From: Bacillus sp. UNC41MFS5
GTDB taxonomy: Bacteria > Bacillota > Bacilli > Bacillales_B > DSM-18226
Reading direction: 5' to 3'
DNA length: 64,000 nt
Assembly (NCBI RefSeq): GCF_000686805.1
Contig: NZ_KK366019.1
Span: 306,470 to 370,469, forward strand
In this document: positions 30,829 through 38,787 of the stretch, one piece after another
Layout: each line of letters begins with the position of its first letter
Numbering within the stretch: the first letter of the stretch is position 1
The notes under the pieces: model-generated
Databases searched by the model: none
Seen by the model: only the letters and a program-made list of their open reading frames with translations
Told to the model about the DNA's origin: nothing
Made by a program: the position numbers and the translations under genes

Positions 30829-31914
30829 ATGATGAATACAAGTTTCAGTGATAAAACGATTCTTATTACGGGGGCAGCGGGTTTTATCGGCTATTACCTA
30901 GCTAAACAGATTTTAGAGACCAATGATCACGTGGTGTCGATTATTGGCCTTGATAATATGAATGACTATTACGATGTTAGGCTAAAGGAAACCAGATTGA
31001 GCTTGCTGCAGGAACTAGCAGCGGACGAAGCTAAAGGCACCTTCACTTTTATTAAAGGCTGCCTGACAGACAAAGCTCTCATAGATTCTATTTTTGAACA
31101 GTACCGGCCGAATATCGTGGTAAACCTTGCTGCACAGGCAGGTGTTCGTTATAGCATTGCGAACCCGGCATCCTATATCGAATCTAACTTAATTGGATTC
31201 TTTCATATTCTTGAGGCTTGCCGTCATTCCTATGTGAATGGAGCAAAAGGGGTTGAGCATCTTGTGTATGCATCCTCTTCCTCTGTGTATGGATCCAATA
31301 AAAAGGTACCGTATTCTACTGATGACAAGGTAGATAATCCTGTTTCATTGTATGCAGCCACAAAGAAGTCTAATGAATTGCTAGCACATTCGTATTCTAA
31401 TTTATATGGCATTCCTTCTACAGGCTTACGTTTCTTTACCGTTTACGGTCCAATGGGCAGACCAGATATGGCATACTTCGGATTTACCAACAAACTTGTT
31501 AAAGGAGAAAAAATCCAAATTTTTAATTATGGTGATATGATGCGAGATTTCACCTATGTGGATGATATTGTGACCGGCGTTATGAATGTCATGCAAAAAA
31601 CTCCAGAGGCAAATGAAGATGGTGTGAAGTATAAGGTATACAACATTGGTAACAATCAGCCAGAAAGCCTGTTGAACTTTGTGGAGACCCTTGAGAAGTG
31701 CCTGATGAGAGAGGGGATTATAGATAAACCTGCTGAGAAAGAACTTCTGCCTATGCAGCCTGGTGATGTTTACCAGACCTATGCAGATGTAGATGAACTT
31801 GTGAAAGACTTTGGTTTCAAACCCAGCACTAGTCTTGAACAAGGTCTTAGTCGATTTGCCCAGTGGTATAAGGAATATTATTTAGTAAACAAAGTGAAGG
31901 CGGTACAAATATGA
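30829..31914 (+). CDS. UDP-glucuronate 4-epimerase-like NAD epimerase
   Basis: The 361-residue short-chain dehydrogenase has GAAGFIGYYLAK for NAD, NLAAQAGVRYSIANP, SSSSVYGSN and the catalytic YAATKKSNE. The AQAGVRYS segment is typical of CapI-type UDP-glucuronate 4-epimerases, giving UDP-galacturonate. It overlaps the UDP-glucose dehydrogenase gene by 4 bp, so the two consecutive steps are coupled. Start at the ATG after AAAGGGTG. Confidence 0.88.
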   Translation: MMNTSFSDKTILITGAAGFIGYYLAKQILETNDHVVSIIGLDNMNDYYDVRLKETRLSLLQELAADEAKGTFTFIKGCLTDKALIDSIFEQYRPNIVVNLAAQAGVRYSIANPASYIESNLIGFFHILEACRHSYVNGAKGVEHLVYASSSSVYGSNKKVPYSTDDKVDNPVSLYAATKKSNELLAHSYSNLYGIPSTGLRFFTVYGPMGRPDMAYFGFTNKLVKGEKIQIFNYGDMMRDFTYVDDIVTGVMNVMQKTPEANEDGVKYKVYNIGNNQPESLLNFVETLEKCLMREGIIDKPAEKELLPMQPGDVYQTYADVDELVKDFGFKPSTSLEQGLSRFAQWYKEYYLVNKVKAVQI

Positions 31915-33230
31915 AAATAGCAGTAGCTGGAACTGGGTATGTAGGGTTAGTCACAGGAGTCTGTCTGGCAGAACACGGTCATTTTGTTACGTGTGTAGAT
32001 ATTGATGAAAATAAAGTTGCCTTAATGAAGGCCGGAATATCTCCAATTTATGAACCAGGCCTTGAAGAGTTAATGGGAAAGAATATGGATCGATTGGATT
32101 TTACAACACAGTACAAAGAAGCTTATAAATTTGCAGATATCATTTTCATTGGTGTTGGAACTCCAGAAAAGAAGGATGGTTCAGCTAATTTAAGTTATGT
32201 TTATGAAGTAGCGGAACAAATTGCCGGCAGTATTGAGAAGGATTGTGTAGTTGTTGTTAAATCAACAGTCCCTATTGGTACAAATGACAAAATTGAAGAT
32301 TTGATTAAGTCCAATTTAGCAAATGATGTAAATGTTTATGTTGTTTCCAATCCGGAATTTTTGTCACAAGGTACAGCGGTCAAGGATACATTACATGCAT
32401 CAAGGATTGTTATTGGGGTAGAAGATGAATTTGCGAGAAAGGGATTAAAAGAGATTTATAAGAATTTTGATGCTCCAATGGTGGTTACAAATAGAAAAAG
32501 TGCTGAGATGATAAAGTATGCTTCCAATGATTTTCTAGCCCTGAAAATTTCATTTATTAATGAAATTGCAAACCTTTGCGAAATTATTGGAGCTGATATT
32601 GAAGATGTTGCACATGGCATGGGGTATGATGCCCGAATCGGAAACCGATTCTTAAATGCAGGTATAGGATATGGAGGGTCTTGTTTCCCTAAAGACACAA
32701 AAGCATTGCATTGGTTAGCCAATTTCCACGACTATGAGTTAAAGACAGTAAAAGCCGCGATTGATGTAAATGAAAATCAAAAACTTAAATTGTTCAAAAA
32801 ATCCCGCAAATATTTTGACAGCTTAAAAGGATTGAATGTAGCTGTTCTAGGGTTAACCTTTAAGCCGGGAACAGATGATTTAAGAGAAGCGCCTTCGCTT
32901 GTGAATATTCCCATTATGATGGATGACGGAGCAAATGTGAAAGCGTGGGATCAAGTGGGGGTCAGTAACTTTAAAAAGTTATATCCACACGGAATCACGT
33001 ACTGCTATTCCATAGATGAAACCATTAAGGATGCAGATGTTTGTTTTATTTGTACCGAATGGGACGAAGTTAAAAACTATAATCTAGAGAACTTTAGTAA
33101 GTTGATGAGAAATCCAATCGTAATTGATGGAAGAAACTGCTATGATTTGGTAAGCGTAAAAAATGCAAAAATCATTTATGACTCAATCGGAAGAGAAACG
33201 ATAAACAGTTTAGAAATGTCACTTTTATAA
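31911..33230 (+). CDS. ugd: UDP-glucose 6-dehydrogenase
   Basis: The 439-residue enzyme oxidises UDP-glucose to UDP-glucuronate with two NAD. It has the N-terminal Rossmann motif GTGYVGLVTGVCLAEHGH, the catalytic cysteine in GYGGSCFPKDTKAL (near 260) and the C-terminal domain with LGLTFKPGTDDLREAPS. In Gram-positive bacteria such enzymes are often targets of the BY-kinase, here EpsB. It uses the GalU product and feeds the epimerase. Confidence 0.95.
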   Translation: MKIAVAGTGYVGLVTGVCLAEHGHFVTCVDIDENKVALMKAGISPIYEPGLEELMGKNMDRLDFTTQYKEAYKFADIIFIGVGTPEKKDGSANLSYVYEVAEQIAGSIEKDCVVVVKSTVPIGTNDKIEDLIKSNLANDVNVYVVSNPEFLSQGTAVKDTLHASRIVIGVEDEFARKGLKEIYKNFDAPMVVTNRKSAEMIKYASNDFLALKISFINEIANLCEIIGADIEDVAHGMGYDARIGNRFLNAGIGYGGSCFPKDTKALHWLANFHDYELKTVKAAIDVNENQKLKLFKKSRKYFDSLKGLNVAVLGLTFKPGTDDLREAPSLVNIPIMMDDGANVKAWDQVGVSNFKKLYPHGITYCYSIDETIKDADVCFICTEWDEVKNYNLENFSKLMRNPIVIDGRNCYDLVSVKNAKIIYDSIGRETINSLEMSLL

Positions 33231-33306
33231 GTGATTTTTTTATTTTGAATCAAGATATAGCTGTAATGTACTGAAGATGCAATCTCTTAATAAAACAATT
33301 TTAAAA

Positions 33307-33341
33307 AGAAAAGGCAGACCAACTCCCGGTCTGTCTTTTTT
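33307..33341 (+). terminator. Terminator between ugd and manC
   Basis: GGCAGACC pairs with GGTCTGTC (one G-T) around a 7-nt loop, followed by TTTTTT. A strong ribosome site for manC follows 4 bases later, so manC depends on readthrough or an unseen promoter. Confidence 0.7.
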
Positions 33342-33354
33342 ATGGAGGAAAATC

Positions 33355-34746
33355 ATGAGATTAGTACTTTTATCTGGCGGTTCAGGAAAACGGTTATGGC
33401 CGTTGTCAAATGATACACGTTCAAAACAATTCTTGAAAGTGCTTGAAGGGGAAAATGGAGAAAAACAGTCGATGGTGCAAAGGGTATGGGGACAGTTAAA
33501 AAGAGCGGGACTTACAGAATGTTCATTTATCTCAACTTCAAAAATGCAAAGAGACATGATATACAGCCAAATTGGTATGGATGTTCCGTTAATTATTGAG
33601 CCTGAAAGACGGGATACGTTTCCAGCGATCGCATTGGCTGCCTCTTATTTATACTCGCTTGAAAGTGTGCCGGAAAATGAGGTCATTGCCGTTTTGCCAG
33701 TAGATCCATATATAGAAGGTCACTTTTTTGAAAAGGTAAAAGAATTAGAGAAGGCATTAGCCCAATCAGAAGCTGATCTTGCTTTAATTGGAGTGAAGCC
33801 GACATATCCATCTTCCAAATATGGATATATTGTTCCAATTGAACATACGGAAAAAGAAGTAGAATATTTAACTGTAAACCATTTTACCGAAAAACCAAGT
33901 GAAGAAGAGGCACAAACACTTATAGAAAAAAACGCATTATGGAATTGTGGTGTGTTCGCATTTAAATTGAAATATCTCATTGATTTACTTTATGAAAAAG
34001 GCTTTCCGCTTCATTTTGATGAACTAGAACGACAATATCAGTATCTCCCTAAAATAAGCTTTGATTATGAAGTGGTTGAAAAAGCAAATCATCTTATCGT
34101 ACTTCCTTATGATGGATATTGGAAAGATCTTGGAACATGGAATACGTTAACAGAGGAGATGGTTACCACTCAAATCGGAAAAGGTATTATTAGTGACGAT
34201 ACTTTTAATACCCATTTAGTGAATGAATTAGATATTCCGATAACTGTTCACGGAGTCAAAGATGTAGTGGTGGCTGCAAGTCCAGATGGGATTCTTGTTA
34301 CGGATAAAGCATCTAGTCCAAAAATAAAAGACCTAATTGGTTCATTTATTCAGCCGCAAATGTATGAAGAACGGATATGGGGATGGTCTCGTGTATTAGA
34401 TTATGCAAAATTTGAGAATGGACAGGAAATGGTTACGAAGCGAATTTGTATTCATAAAGGCAAAAATTCAAGCTATCATTATCATCATTTACGTAATGAA
34501 GTGTGGACGATCGTTAAAGGTGAGGGAGAAATAGCTTTAGATGGTGCAATTAGTCGTGTAAAAGCAGGGGATATCATTCACCTTCCGGCAGAAAAAAAAC
34601 ATGGAATTTTTGCGATTAGTGATTTAGAGTTTATCGAAGTTCAAACAGGTTCAGGGATCACAGATGAAGACTTTATCAGATTATTTATGACTTGGGATGA
34701 AGTAATTCAACATTTCCAGCAATCTAAATCAAAGGTGATTTTGTAA
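33355..34746 (+). CDS. manC: Mannose-1-phosphate guanylyltransferase / mannose-6-phosphate isomerase
   Basis: The 463-residue protein has the pyrophosphorylase signature SGGSGKRLWPLSNDTRSKQF at the N-terminus, LPVDPYIE and FTEKPS in the GT-A fold, and a C-terminal cupin (SYHYHHLRNEVWTIVKGEGE), as in bifunctional type II PMI-GMP enzymes. It supplies GDP-mannose to Gmd and Fcl. The ATG at 33355 behind GGAGG is preferred over an earlier in-frame start inside the terminator. No phosphomannomutase gene is in the window. Confidence 0.93.
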   Translation: MRLVLLSGGSGKRLWPLSNDTRSKQFLKVLEGENGEKQSMVQRVWGQLKRAGLTECSFISTSKMQRDMIYSQIGMDVPLIIEPERRDTFPAIALAASYLYSLESVPENEVIAVLPVDPYIEGHFFEKVKELEKALAQSEADLALIGVKPTYPSSKYGYIVPIEHTEKEVEYLTVNHFTEKPSEEEAQTLIEKNALWNCGVFAFKLKYLIDLLYEKGFPLHFDELERQYQYLPKISFDYEVVEKANHLIVLPYDGYWKDLGTWNTLTEEMVTTQIGKGIISDDTFNTHLVNELDIPITVHGVKDVVVAASPDGILVTDKASSPKIKDLIGSFIQPQMYEERIWGWSRVLDYAKFENGQEMVTKRICIHKGKNSSYHYHHLRNEVWTIVKGEGEIALDGAISRVKAGDIIHLPAEKKHGIFAISDLEFIEVQTGSGITDEDFIRLFMTWDEVIQHFQQSKSKVIL

Positions 34747-34935
34747 ACATTTGTCTGTCAAGAATGATAGGAAAATTGAATTTATTAATCACTGGAGATA
34801 TTCCTTCATTTCCTTTTTTGCTGAAGGTGAAAATTCCTTCATCGGAATTTCAACCTCTAACTAGCCTAAGGGACAAATGCAGGAATTATCTCCATGTTTT
34901 CATGGCGCATTATATCCTTTAGTCAGCACTTTTGG
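34747..34935 (+). other. Structured intergenic leader before the VanZ gene
   Basis: Several complementary pairs crowd this gap: CATTTGTC (34748-34755) with GACAAATG (34872-34879), GGAGATATTCCT (34794-34805) with AGGAATTATCTCC (34881-34893), AATTCC / GGAATT near 34832-34850, and CCATG TTTT CATGG (34892-34905). The first two pairings interleave, as in a pseudoknot or two alternative folds. It matches no RNA class I recognise. Confidence 0.35.
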
Positions 34936-34965
34936 ATAAGTAGATAAGAATGGTAGTGATACGAA

Positions 34966-35478
34966 TTGAATATCAATAAGATTAAAATATCGCTATGGAT
35001 AATGATTACAATAATCTTTATGTCTGTTATTTTTATTCAATCTAATACCCCTTACAAACAACAGGATATTAAACCATTTCTGGAAGAGATGATTGAGTTA
35101 AAGAAAATACCAATTACATTTTTTTACAATGATAGAGTGATAAGTGGGTATCGTCCCTATGAGTTTTTGGAATTTGTACTCCGAAAGGCTGGTCATGTAG
35201 TTCAATATTCCATTTTAACATTAATTTTGATAAAGACTTTATCTTTTATAAAAGCTCGGCTTTTTACTGTATTAAGCCTCAGTTTTATCCTTTCTTTTAT
35301 CATTGCTTTGTTTGATGAATGGCATCAACGCTTTATTGCAGGTCGAACCGGCCAGCTTATTGATGTTTTTACATTCGATCTTTTCGGTATCATTCTAGCA
35401 ATTTTGGGTTTTTTGTGGGCCAAGAAATATAAAGTTAATAAACTTTCAGAATCCCCTGGCAAAACAAAGAAGATTTGA
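34966..35478 (+). CDS. VanZ-like membrane protein
   Basis: The 170-residue protein has about four membrane segments and the VanZ-family region RKAGHVVQYSILT followed by DEWHQRFIAGRTGQLIDVFT. VanZ relatives confer low-level teicoplanin resistance in some enterococci; most have no known function. The TTG start has only a weak upstream site. A second VanZ-like gene lies at 47934-48413. Confidence 0.82.
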   Translation: MNINKIKISLWIMITIIFMSVIFIQSNTPYKQQDIKPFLEEMIELKKIPITFFYNDRVISGYRPYEFLEFVLRKAGHVVQYSILTLILIKTLSFIKARLFTVLSLSFILSFIIALFDEWHQRFIAGRTGQLIDVFTFDLFGIILAILGFLWAKKYKVNKLSESPGKTKKI

Positions 35479-35486
35479 TGTCATTT

Positions 35487-35530
35487 ATTATTGTTTATAT
35501 GATATAGCTCTATATCATATAAACAATAAT
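35487..35530. repeat. Perfect 20-bp hairpin
   Basis: Two perfectly complementary 20-nt arms (35487-35506 and 35511-35530) surround a 4-nt GCTC loop. All are A+T-rich apart from the loop. There is no T run, so it may act as a transcript 3' end stabiliser or a bidirectional terminator between the VanZ and CapA genes. Confidence 0.6.
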
Positions 35531-35598
35531 GAAAAATGTCAGTGTTGTAACTAAATTGAATTATGAAACTTATTATAAACATAAGTAAGGAGAATTGA

Positions 35599-36720
35599 AT
35601 GATGCAGTTATTAATAGCTGGTGACCTTGTCCCTACAAAATCTAATGAATCTCTATTTAATAGCGGACAAATTGAAACTTTAATTGGAAATAAATTAGTT
35701 GAAATTTGGCAATCTGCTGATATGCGCCTAGTAAATCTAGAGGTGCCGCTTACTGATCAAGAAACCCCAATTATAAAAAACGGTCCTAATCTCAAAGCTT
35801 CAACAAGTACTATTCATGGAATAAAGAATCTAAATCCAACATTAGTTACTTTGGCAAATAATCATATATTGGATCATGGAGTACAAGGACTTGATTCTAC
35901 TCAAAATCTATTAAATCAACATAAAATACCTTTTATAGGGGCTGGCCGTAATATAGGTGAAGCTTCCAAACCTTATATTGTAGAAAAAGATGGTGTTTCT
36001 ATTGGAATCTATGCTTGTGCAGATCATGAATTTTCAATTGCAACTCAACAGAATCATGGAGCAAACCCGTTTGATCCTTTGGAAAGTCTTGACCAAATAA
36101 AAAGTTTAAAAGCAAAATGCGACTACCTCATTGTTTTATTCCATAGCGGAAAGGAGCATTATCGCTATCCATCCCCTTACCTTCAAAAAGTATGTAGAAA
36201 AATGGTTGAAAAAGGCGCTGATATAGTAGTATGTCAACATAGTCATTGTGTAGGATGTTATGAAAATTACCATGATGCCACCATTATTTATGGGCAAGGT
36301 AACTTTATTTTTGATTATTTTGATAGTGAATTTTGGAGGACAGGTTTGCTAGTGAAAGTAGAAATAACTGATAAATTAACTGTTGATTATATTCCAATTG
36401 TTAAAAAAGATAATTTGGTGAGGTTAGCTCTTGGAGAAAATTCAGATCATATTTTGAATGAATTTTTTAGGAGGTCAAAAGAGATTTGTCTAGAAGGTTT
36501 TGTAGAAGGTGAATATCTAAAATTTGCTAATCAAAAATTAGAAGATTATCTTAGAACCTTTTCAGGTTTGGGAAAATGGGCGTCTAGAATTGACCGTAGA
36601 ATATTTAAAGGAAACCTTTTAAAAAGGCTATATAAAAAGGATCAGTTATTAAAAGTACAAAACTATATTGAATGTGAATCTCATCGGGAGTTATTGATAA
36701 AGGGGTTAAAGGATAAATAA
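35599..36720 (+). CDS. CapA-family metallophosphoesterase-like protein
   Basis: The 373-residue protein has CapA/PgsA-family motifs: AGDLVPTKSNESLF, NLEVPLTDQE, TLANNHILDHG, VLFHSGKEHYRYPS and CQHSHCVGCYE. These are the Asp, Asn and His positions of the calcineurin-like fold. CapA of poly-gamma-glutamate systems is membrane-anchored; this one has no signal or anchor and should be cytosolic. No pgsB or pgsC is nearby, so polyglutamate synthesis is not supported. The ATG follows AAGGAG. Confidence 0.85.
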   Translation: MMQLLIAGDLVPTKSNESLFNSGQIETLIGNKLVEIWQSADMRLVNLEVPLTDQETPIIKNGPNLKASTSTIHGIKNLNPTLVTLANNHILDHGVQGLDSTQNLLNQHKIPFIGAGRNIGEASKPYIVEKDGVSIGIYACADHEFSIATQQNHGANPFDPLESLDQIKSLKAKCDYLIVLFHSGKEHYRYPSPYLQKVCRKMVEKGADIVVCQHSHCVGCYENYHDATIIYGQGNFIFDYFDSEFWRTGLLVKVEITDKLTVDYIPIVKKDNLVRLALGENSDHILNEFFRRSKEICLEGFVEGEYLKFANQKLEDYLRTFSGLGKWASRIDRRIFKGNLLKRLYKKDQLLKVQNYIECESHRELLIKGLKDK

Positions 36721-36778
36721 ATATATTCCAAACCATCAAAGGCTCTTTTATTTTAAACGTCACGATATAAAAACATTA

Positions 36779-36831
36779 TTGTTACTTTAAGTATATTTAT
36801 GTTATATTTAAGATGGTGCTTTATAAAGAAC
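36779..36831 (+). promoter_or_regulatory. Promoter and SinR-like operator of the serine acetyltransferase unit
   Basis: TTGTTA (36779-36784), an 18-nt spacer and TATATT (36803-36808) are followed by the operator GTGCTTTATAAAGAAC (36816-36831), 15 of 16 to consensus, at about the expected transcription start. Confidence 0.6.
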
Positions 36832-36871
36832 GAATTAATTTAACTTCATATTATGGAATGGAGAATAAAAA

Positions 36872-36904
36872 ATGAGAGTGTTAAGCTATTGTAATAAATC
36901 CTGA
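36872..36904 (+). CDS. Possible 10-residue leader peptide
   Basis: ATG at 36872 sits eight bases after GGAG and encodes MRVLSYCNKS then TGA. The stop overlaps a short AATCC / GGATT hairpin followed by ATTTTT (36897-36917). Ser and Cys codons ahead of a serine acetyltransferase suggest an attenuation leader. The hairpin is weak and the peptide very short, so this is tentative. Confidence 0.35.
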   Translation: MRVLSYCNKS

Positions 36905-36977
36905 AGGATTATTTTTGTGAAATTTGTTCGTTATAAATGACAAAATGCATTGTAAAAAAATACAGTGGGGGATAAAA

Positions 36978-37817
36978 ATGGAACAACAATGTTTTAAAGA
37001 AATTTATAATCAACTATTAAAAAGTTATGATGTAAATAAAACTTCAAATATTTTTCAAGGGAAAATTTTAAATGAGAATATAGAAGTTTTTTTAGATAAT
37101 TTCAAAAAAATATTGTTGCCAGAATATTTTAACGATAAAGAAGTTACAATACATTTATTAAACAATTTCAAGAAAATACTCCAGAATATTCTTAAATTAA
37201 CTAAATATAATAATGATTTATCTGATGAAGATACAATGATTATTCTGGGGAAAATCCCAACAATTAGAACTATGCTTTTAAATGATATTAAAGCAGCCTT
37301 TAAAAAGGATCCTGCAGCAAAAAGTTATGAAGAAGTAGCGATAACCTATCCAGGATTATTTGCGATAATGGTTCATAGAATTTCTCATGAATTATATAAT
37401 TTGGGGTATTTCTTTTTTTCTCGGTTATTGTCTGAATATTCTCACGGTAAGACTGGAATAGATATACACCCTGGGGCAACTATTGAAGAAAGTTTTTTCA
37501 TAGATCATGGTACTGGAATTGTTATTGGAGAAACTACGATGATAGGTAACAATGTAACAATTTATCAAAATGTAACCCTTGGTGCATTTTCTTTTCATCG
37601 AGATGAGAGTGGAAACATTTTTAAAGGATTGAGGAGACACCCAACAATCGAAGATAATGTAACTATTTATGCAGGTGCAACAATTCTTGGCGGTGATACA
37701 GTTGTAGGAAAGGACTCCATAATTGGCGGGAATGTGTGGCTAACTGAAAGTGTTTTACCGAATAGTAAAGTCATTTCCACGTTTCAAAATAAAATTTACT
37801 ATCCTCAAGAAAGTTAA
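36978..37817 (+). CDS. Serine O-acetyltransferase (CysE/SrpH-like)
   Basis: The 279-residue protein joins a helical N-terminal region to a left-handed beta-helix. Signature stretches are RISHELYNLGYFFFSR, GIDIHPGATIEESFFIDHGT and GIVIGETTMIGNNVTIYQNV, matching serine acetyltransferases that make O-acetylserine from serine and acetyl-CoA. The ATG at 36978 follows GGGGGATAAAA. It lies between a SinR-like operator and the PPTase/NRPS genes, so its product may be a building block (O-acetylserine, cysteine or a derivative) for the peptide and not only for general cysteine supply. Confidence 0.88.
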   Translation: MEQQCFKEIYNQLLKSYDVNKTSNIFQGKILNENIEVFLDNFKKILLPEYFNDKEVTIHLLNNFKKILQNILKLTKYNNDLSDEDTMIILGKIPTIRTMLLNDIKAAFKKDPAAKSYEEVAITYPGLFAIMVHRISHELYNLGYFFFSRLLSEYSHGKTGIDIHPGATIEESFFIDHGTGIVIGETTMIGNNVTIYQNVTLGAFSFHRDESGNIFKGLRRHPTIEDNVTIYAGATILGGDTVVGKDSIIGGNVWLTESVLPNSKVISTFQNKIYYPQES

Positions 37818-37876
37818 TATATCTTAAATAAACATTGCTTATTATTTTTTAAATAGTTCAATATTTCTGGTCATCT

Positions 37877-37910
37877 GTTCTTTATTAGGAATGTTTTTTT
37901 GCGTTATAAT
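37877..37910 (+). promoter_or_regulatory. Promoter and weak SinR-like operator before the PPTase gene
   Basis: GTTCTTTATTAGGAAT (37877-37892) has one perfect arm and one degenerate arm and overlaps the -35 area of a perfect TATAAT (37905-37910). Confidence 0.5.
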
Positions 37911-37940
37911 GAAAATCTATGAAATTGGTTGGATCAGAAA

Positions 37941-38693
37941 ATGATGAAGAAGAAAAGACGGGTATTAGTAAAAAATGGTCAGCAATTAATTCCTTTTTGG
38001 GAAGATATTTATGATATTAACGAAATAGCTTCTAGAAATAATTTCATTTCGGATAAAGAGGTTCATGTTTGGCAAGCTTCTTTGGATTGTATTGCGGATT
38101 TTTATAACTATCTTTCAATTGAAGAAAAGCTAAAAGCAGGAAGGTTTAGAAATCAGCGAGACAAACAACGTTTTATTACATCCCATGGAATACTTCGCTG
38201 TATTCTTGGAGCGTATATCCAAAGTGATCCTTCTTCTTTGAAATTTGAAAGAACAAAGTACGGGAAGCCTTGGATATCTTCCTATAATTTTGAAATTTCT
38301 ATTCGATTCAATATGACACATTCTGAAGATATTGTTTGTTTTATCATATCTAAGAGTAATGATGTAGGTATTGATATCGAAAAAATCAAGTATGATTTTG
38401 ATTGGGATAGTATAGCAGAATTGTATTTTTCACCAAAAGAAGTAACCGATTTGCAAGTATTGCCAAGAAAAGAACGAATAAAATTATTTTTTACTTTATG
38501 GACCCGCAAAGAAGCACTTTTAAAAGCTCTAGGAACAGGATTAAGTGATCTAGAAAACATAAAAGGGATAGAAAATGATTATATGAAAAGGAATTACCCT
38601 CTATTTTCATTTTCCATTGGGGAAAATTATCAAGGTGCATTAGCAGTCAATAATGAGATTTCTAAAATCCGTTATTTCCGTTTTTTAAGTTAA
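37941..38693 (+). CDS. Sfp-type 4'-phosphopantetheinyl transferase
   Basis: The 250-residue protein transfers phosphopantetheine from CoA to carrier-protein serine. The family motifs are present: NMTHSEDIVCF, SNDVGIDIEKI (metal-binding Asp and Glu) and FTLWTRKEALLKALGTGL (the WxxKEA motif). Length agrees with Sfp. It sits 94 bp before the NRPS and would activate its carrier domain. The start is taken as the first of two adjacent ATGs. Confidence 0.93.
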   Translation: MMKKKRRVLVKNGQQLIPFWEDIYDINEIASRNNFISDKEVHVWQASLDCIADFYNYLSIEEKLKAGRFRNQRDKQRFITSHGILRCILGAYIQSDPSSLKFERTKYGKPWISSYNFEISIRFNMTHSEDIVCFIISKSNDVGIDIEKIKYDFDWDSIAELYFSPKEVTDLQVLPRKERIKLFFTLWTRKEALLKALGTGLSDLENIKGIENDYMKRNYPLFSFSIGENYQGALAVNNEISKIRYFRFLS

Positions 38694-38787
38694 TTAATAA
38701 TCTGAAAAAGTAAATTCATTCATTTTGATTTAAGTTGTGTAGGAGCCCTGTCAAATGTTATTTCATAAAAAATTTGGAGGCGAAAAT

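Noticed and set aside
35599..36720. Poly-gamma-glutamate capsule synthesis, suggested by the CapA-like protein
   Set aside because: No pgsB or pgsC partner is present, and the protein has no membrane anchor.
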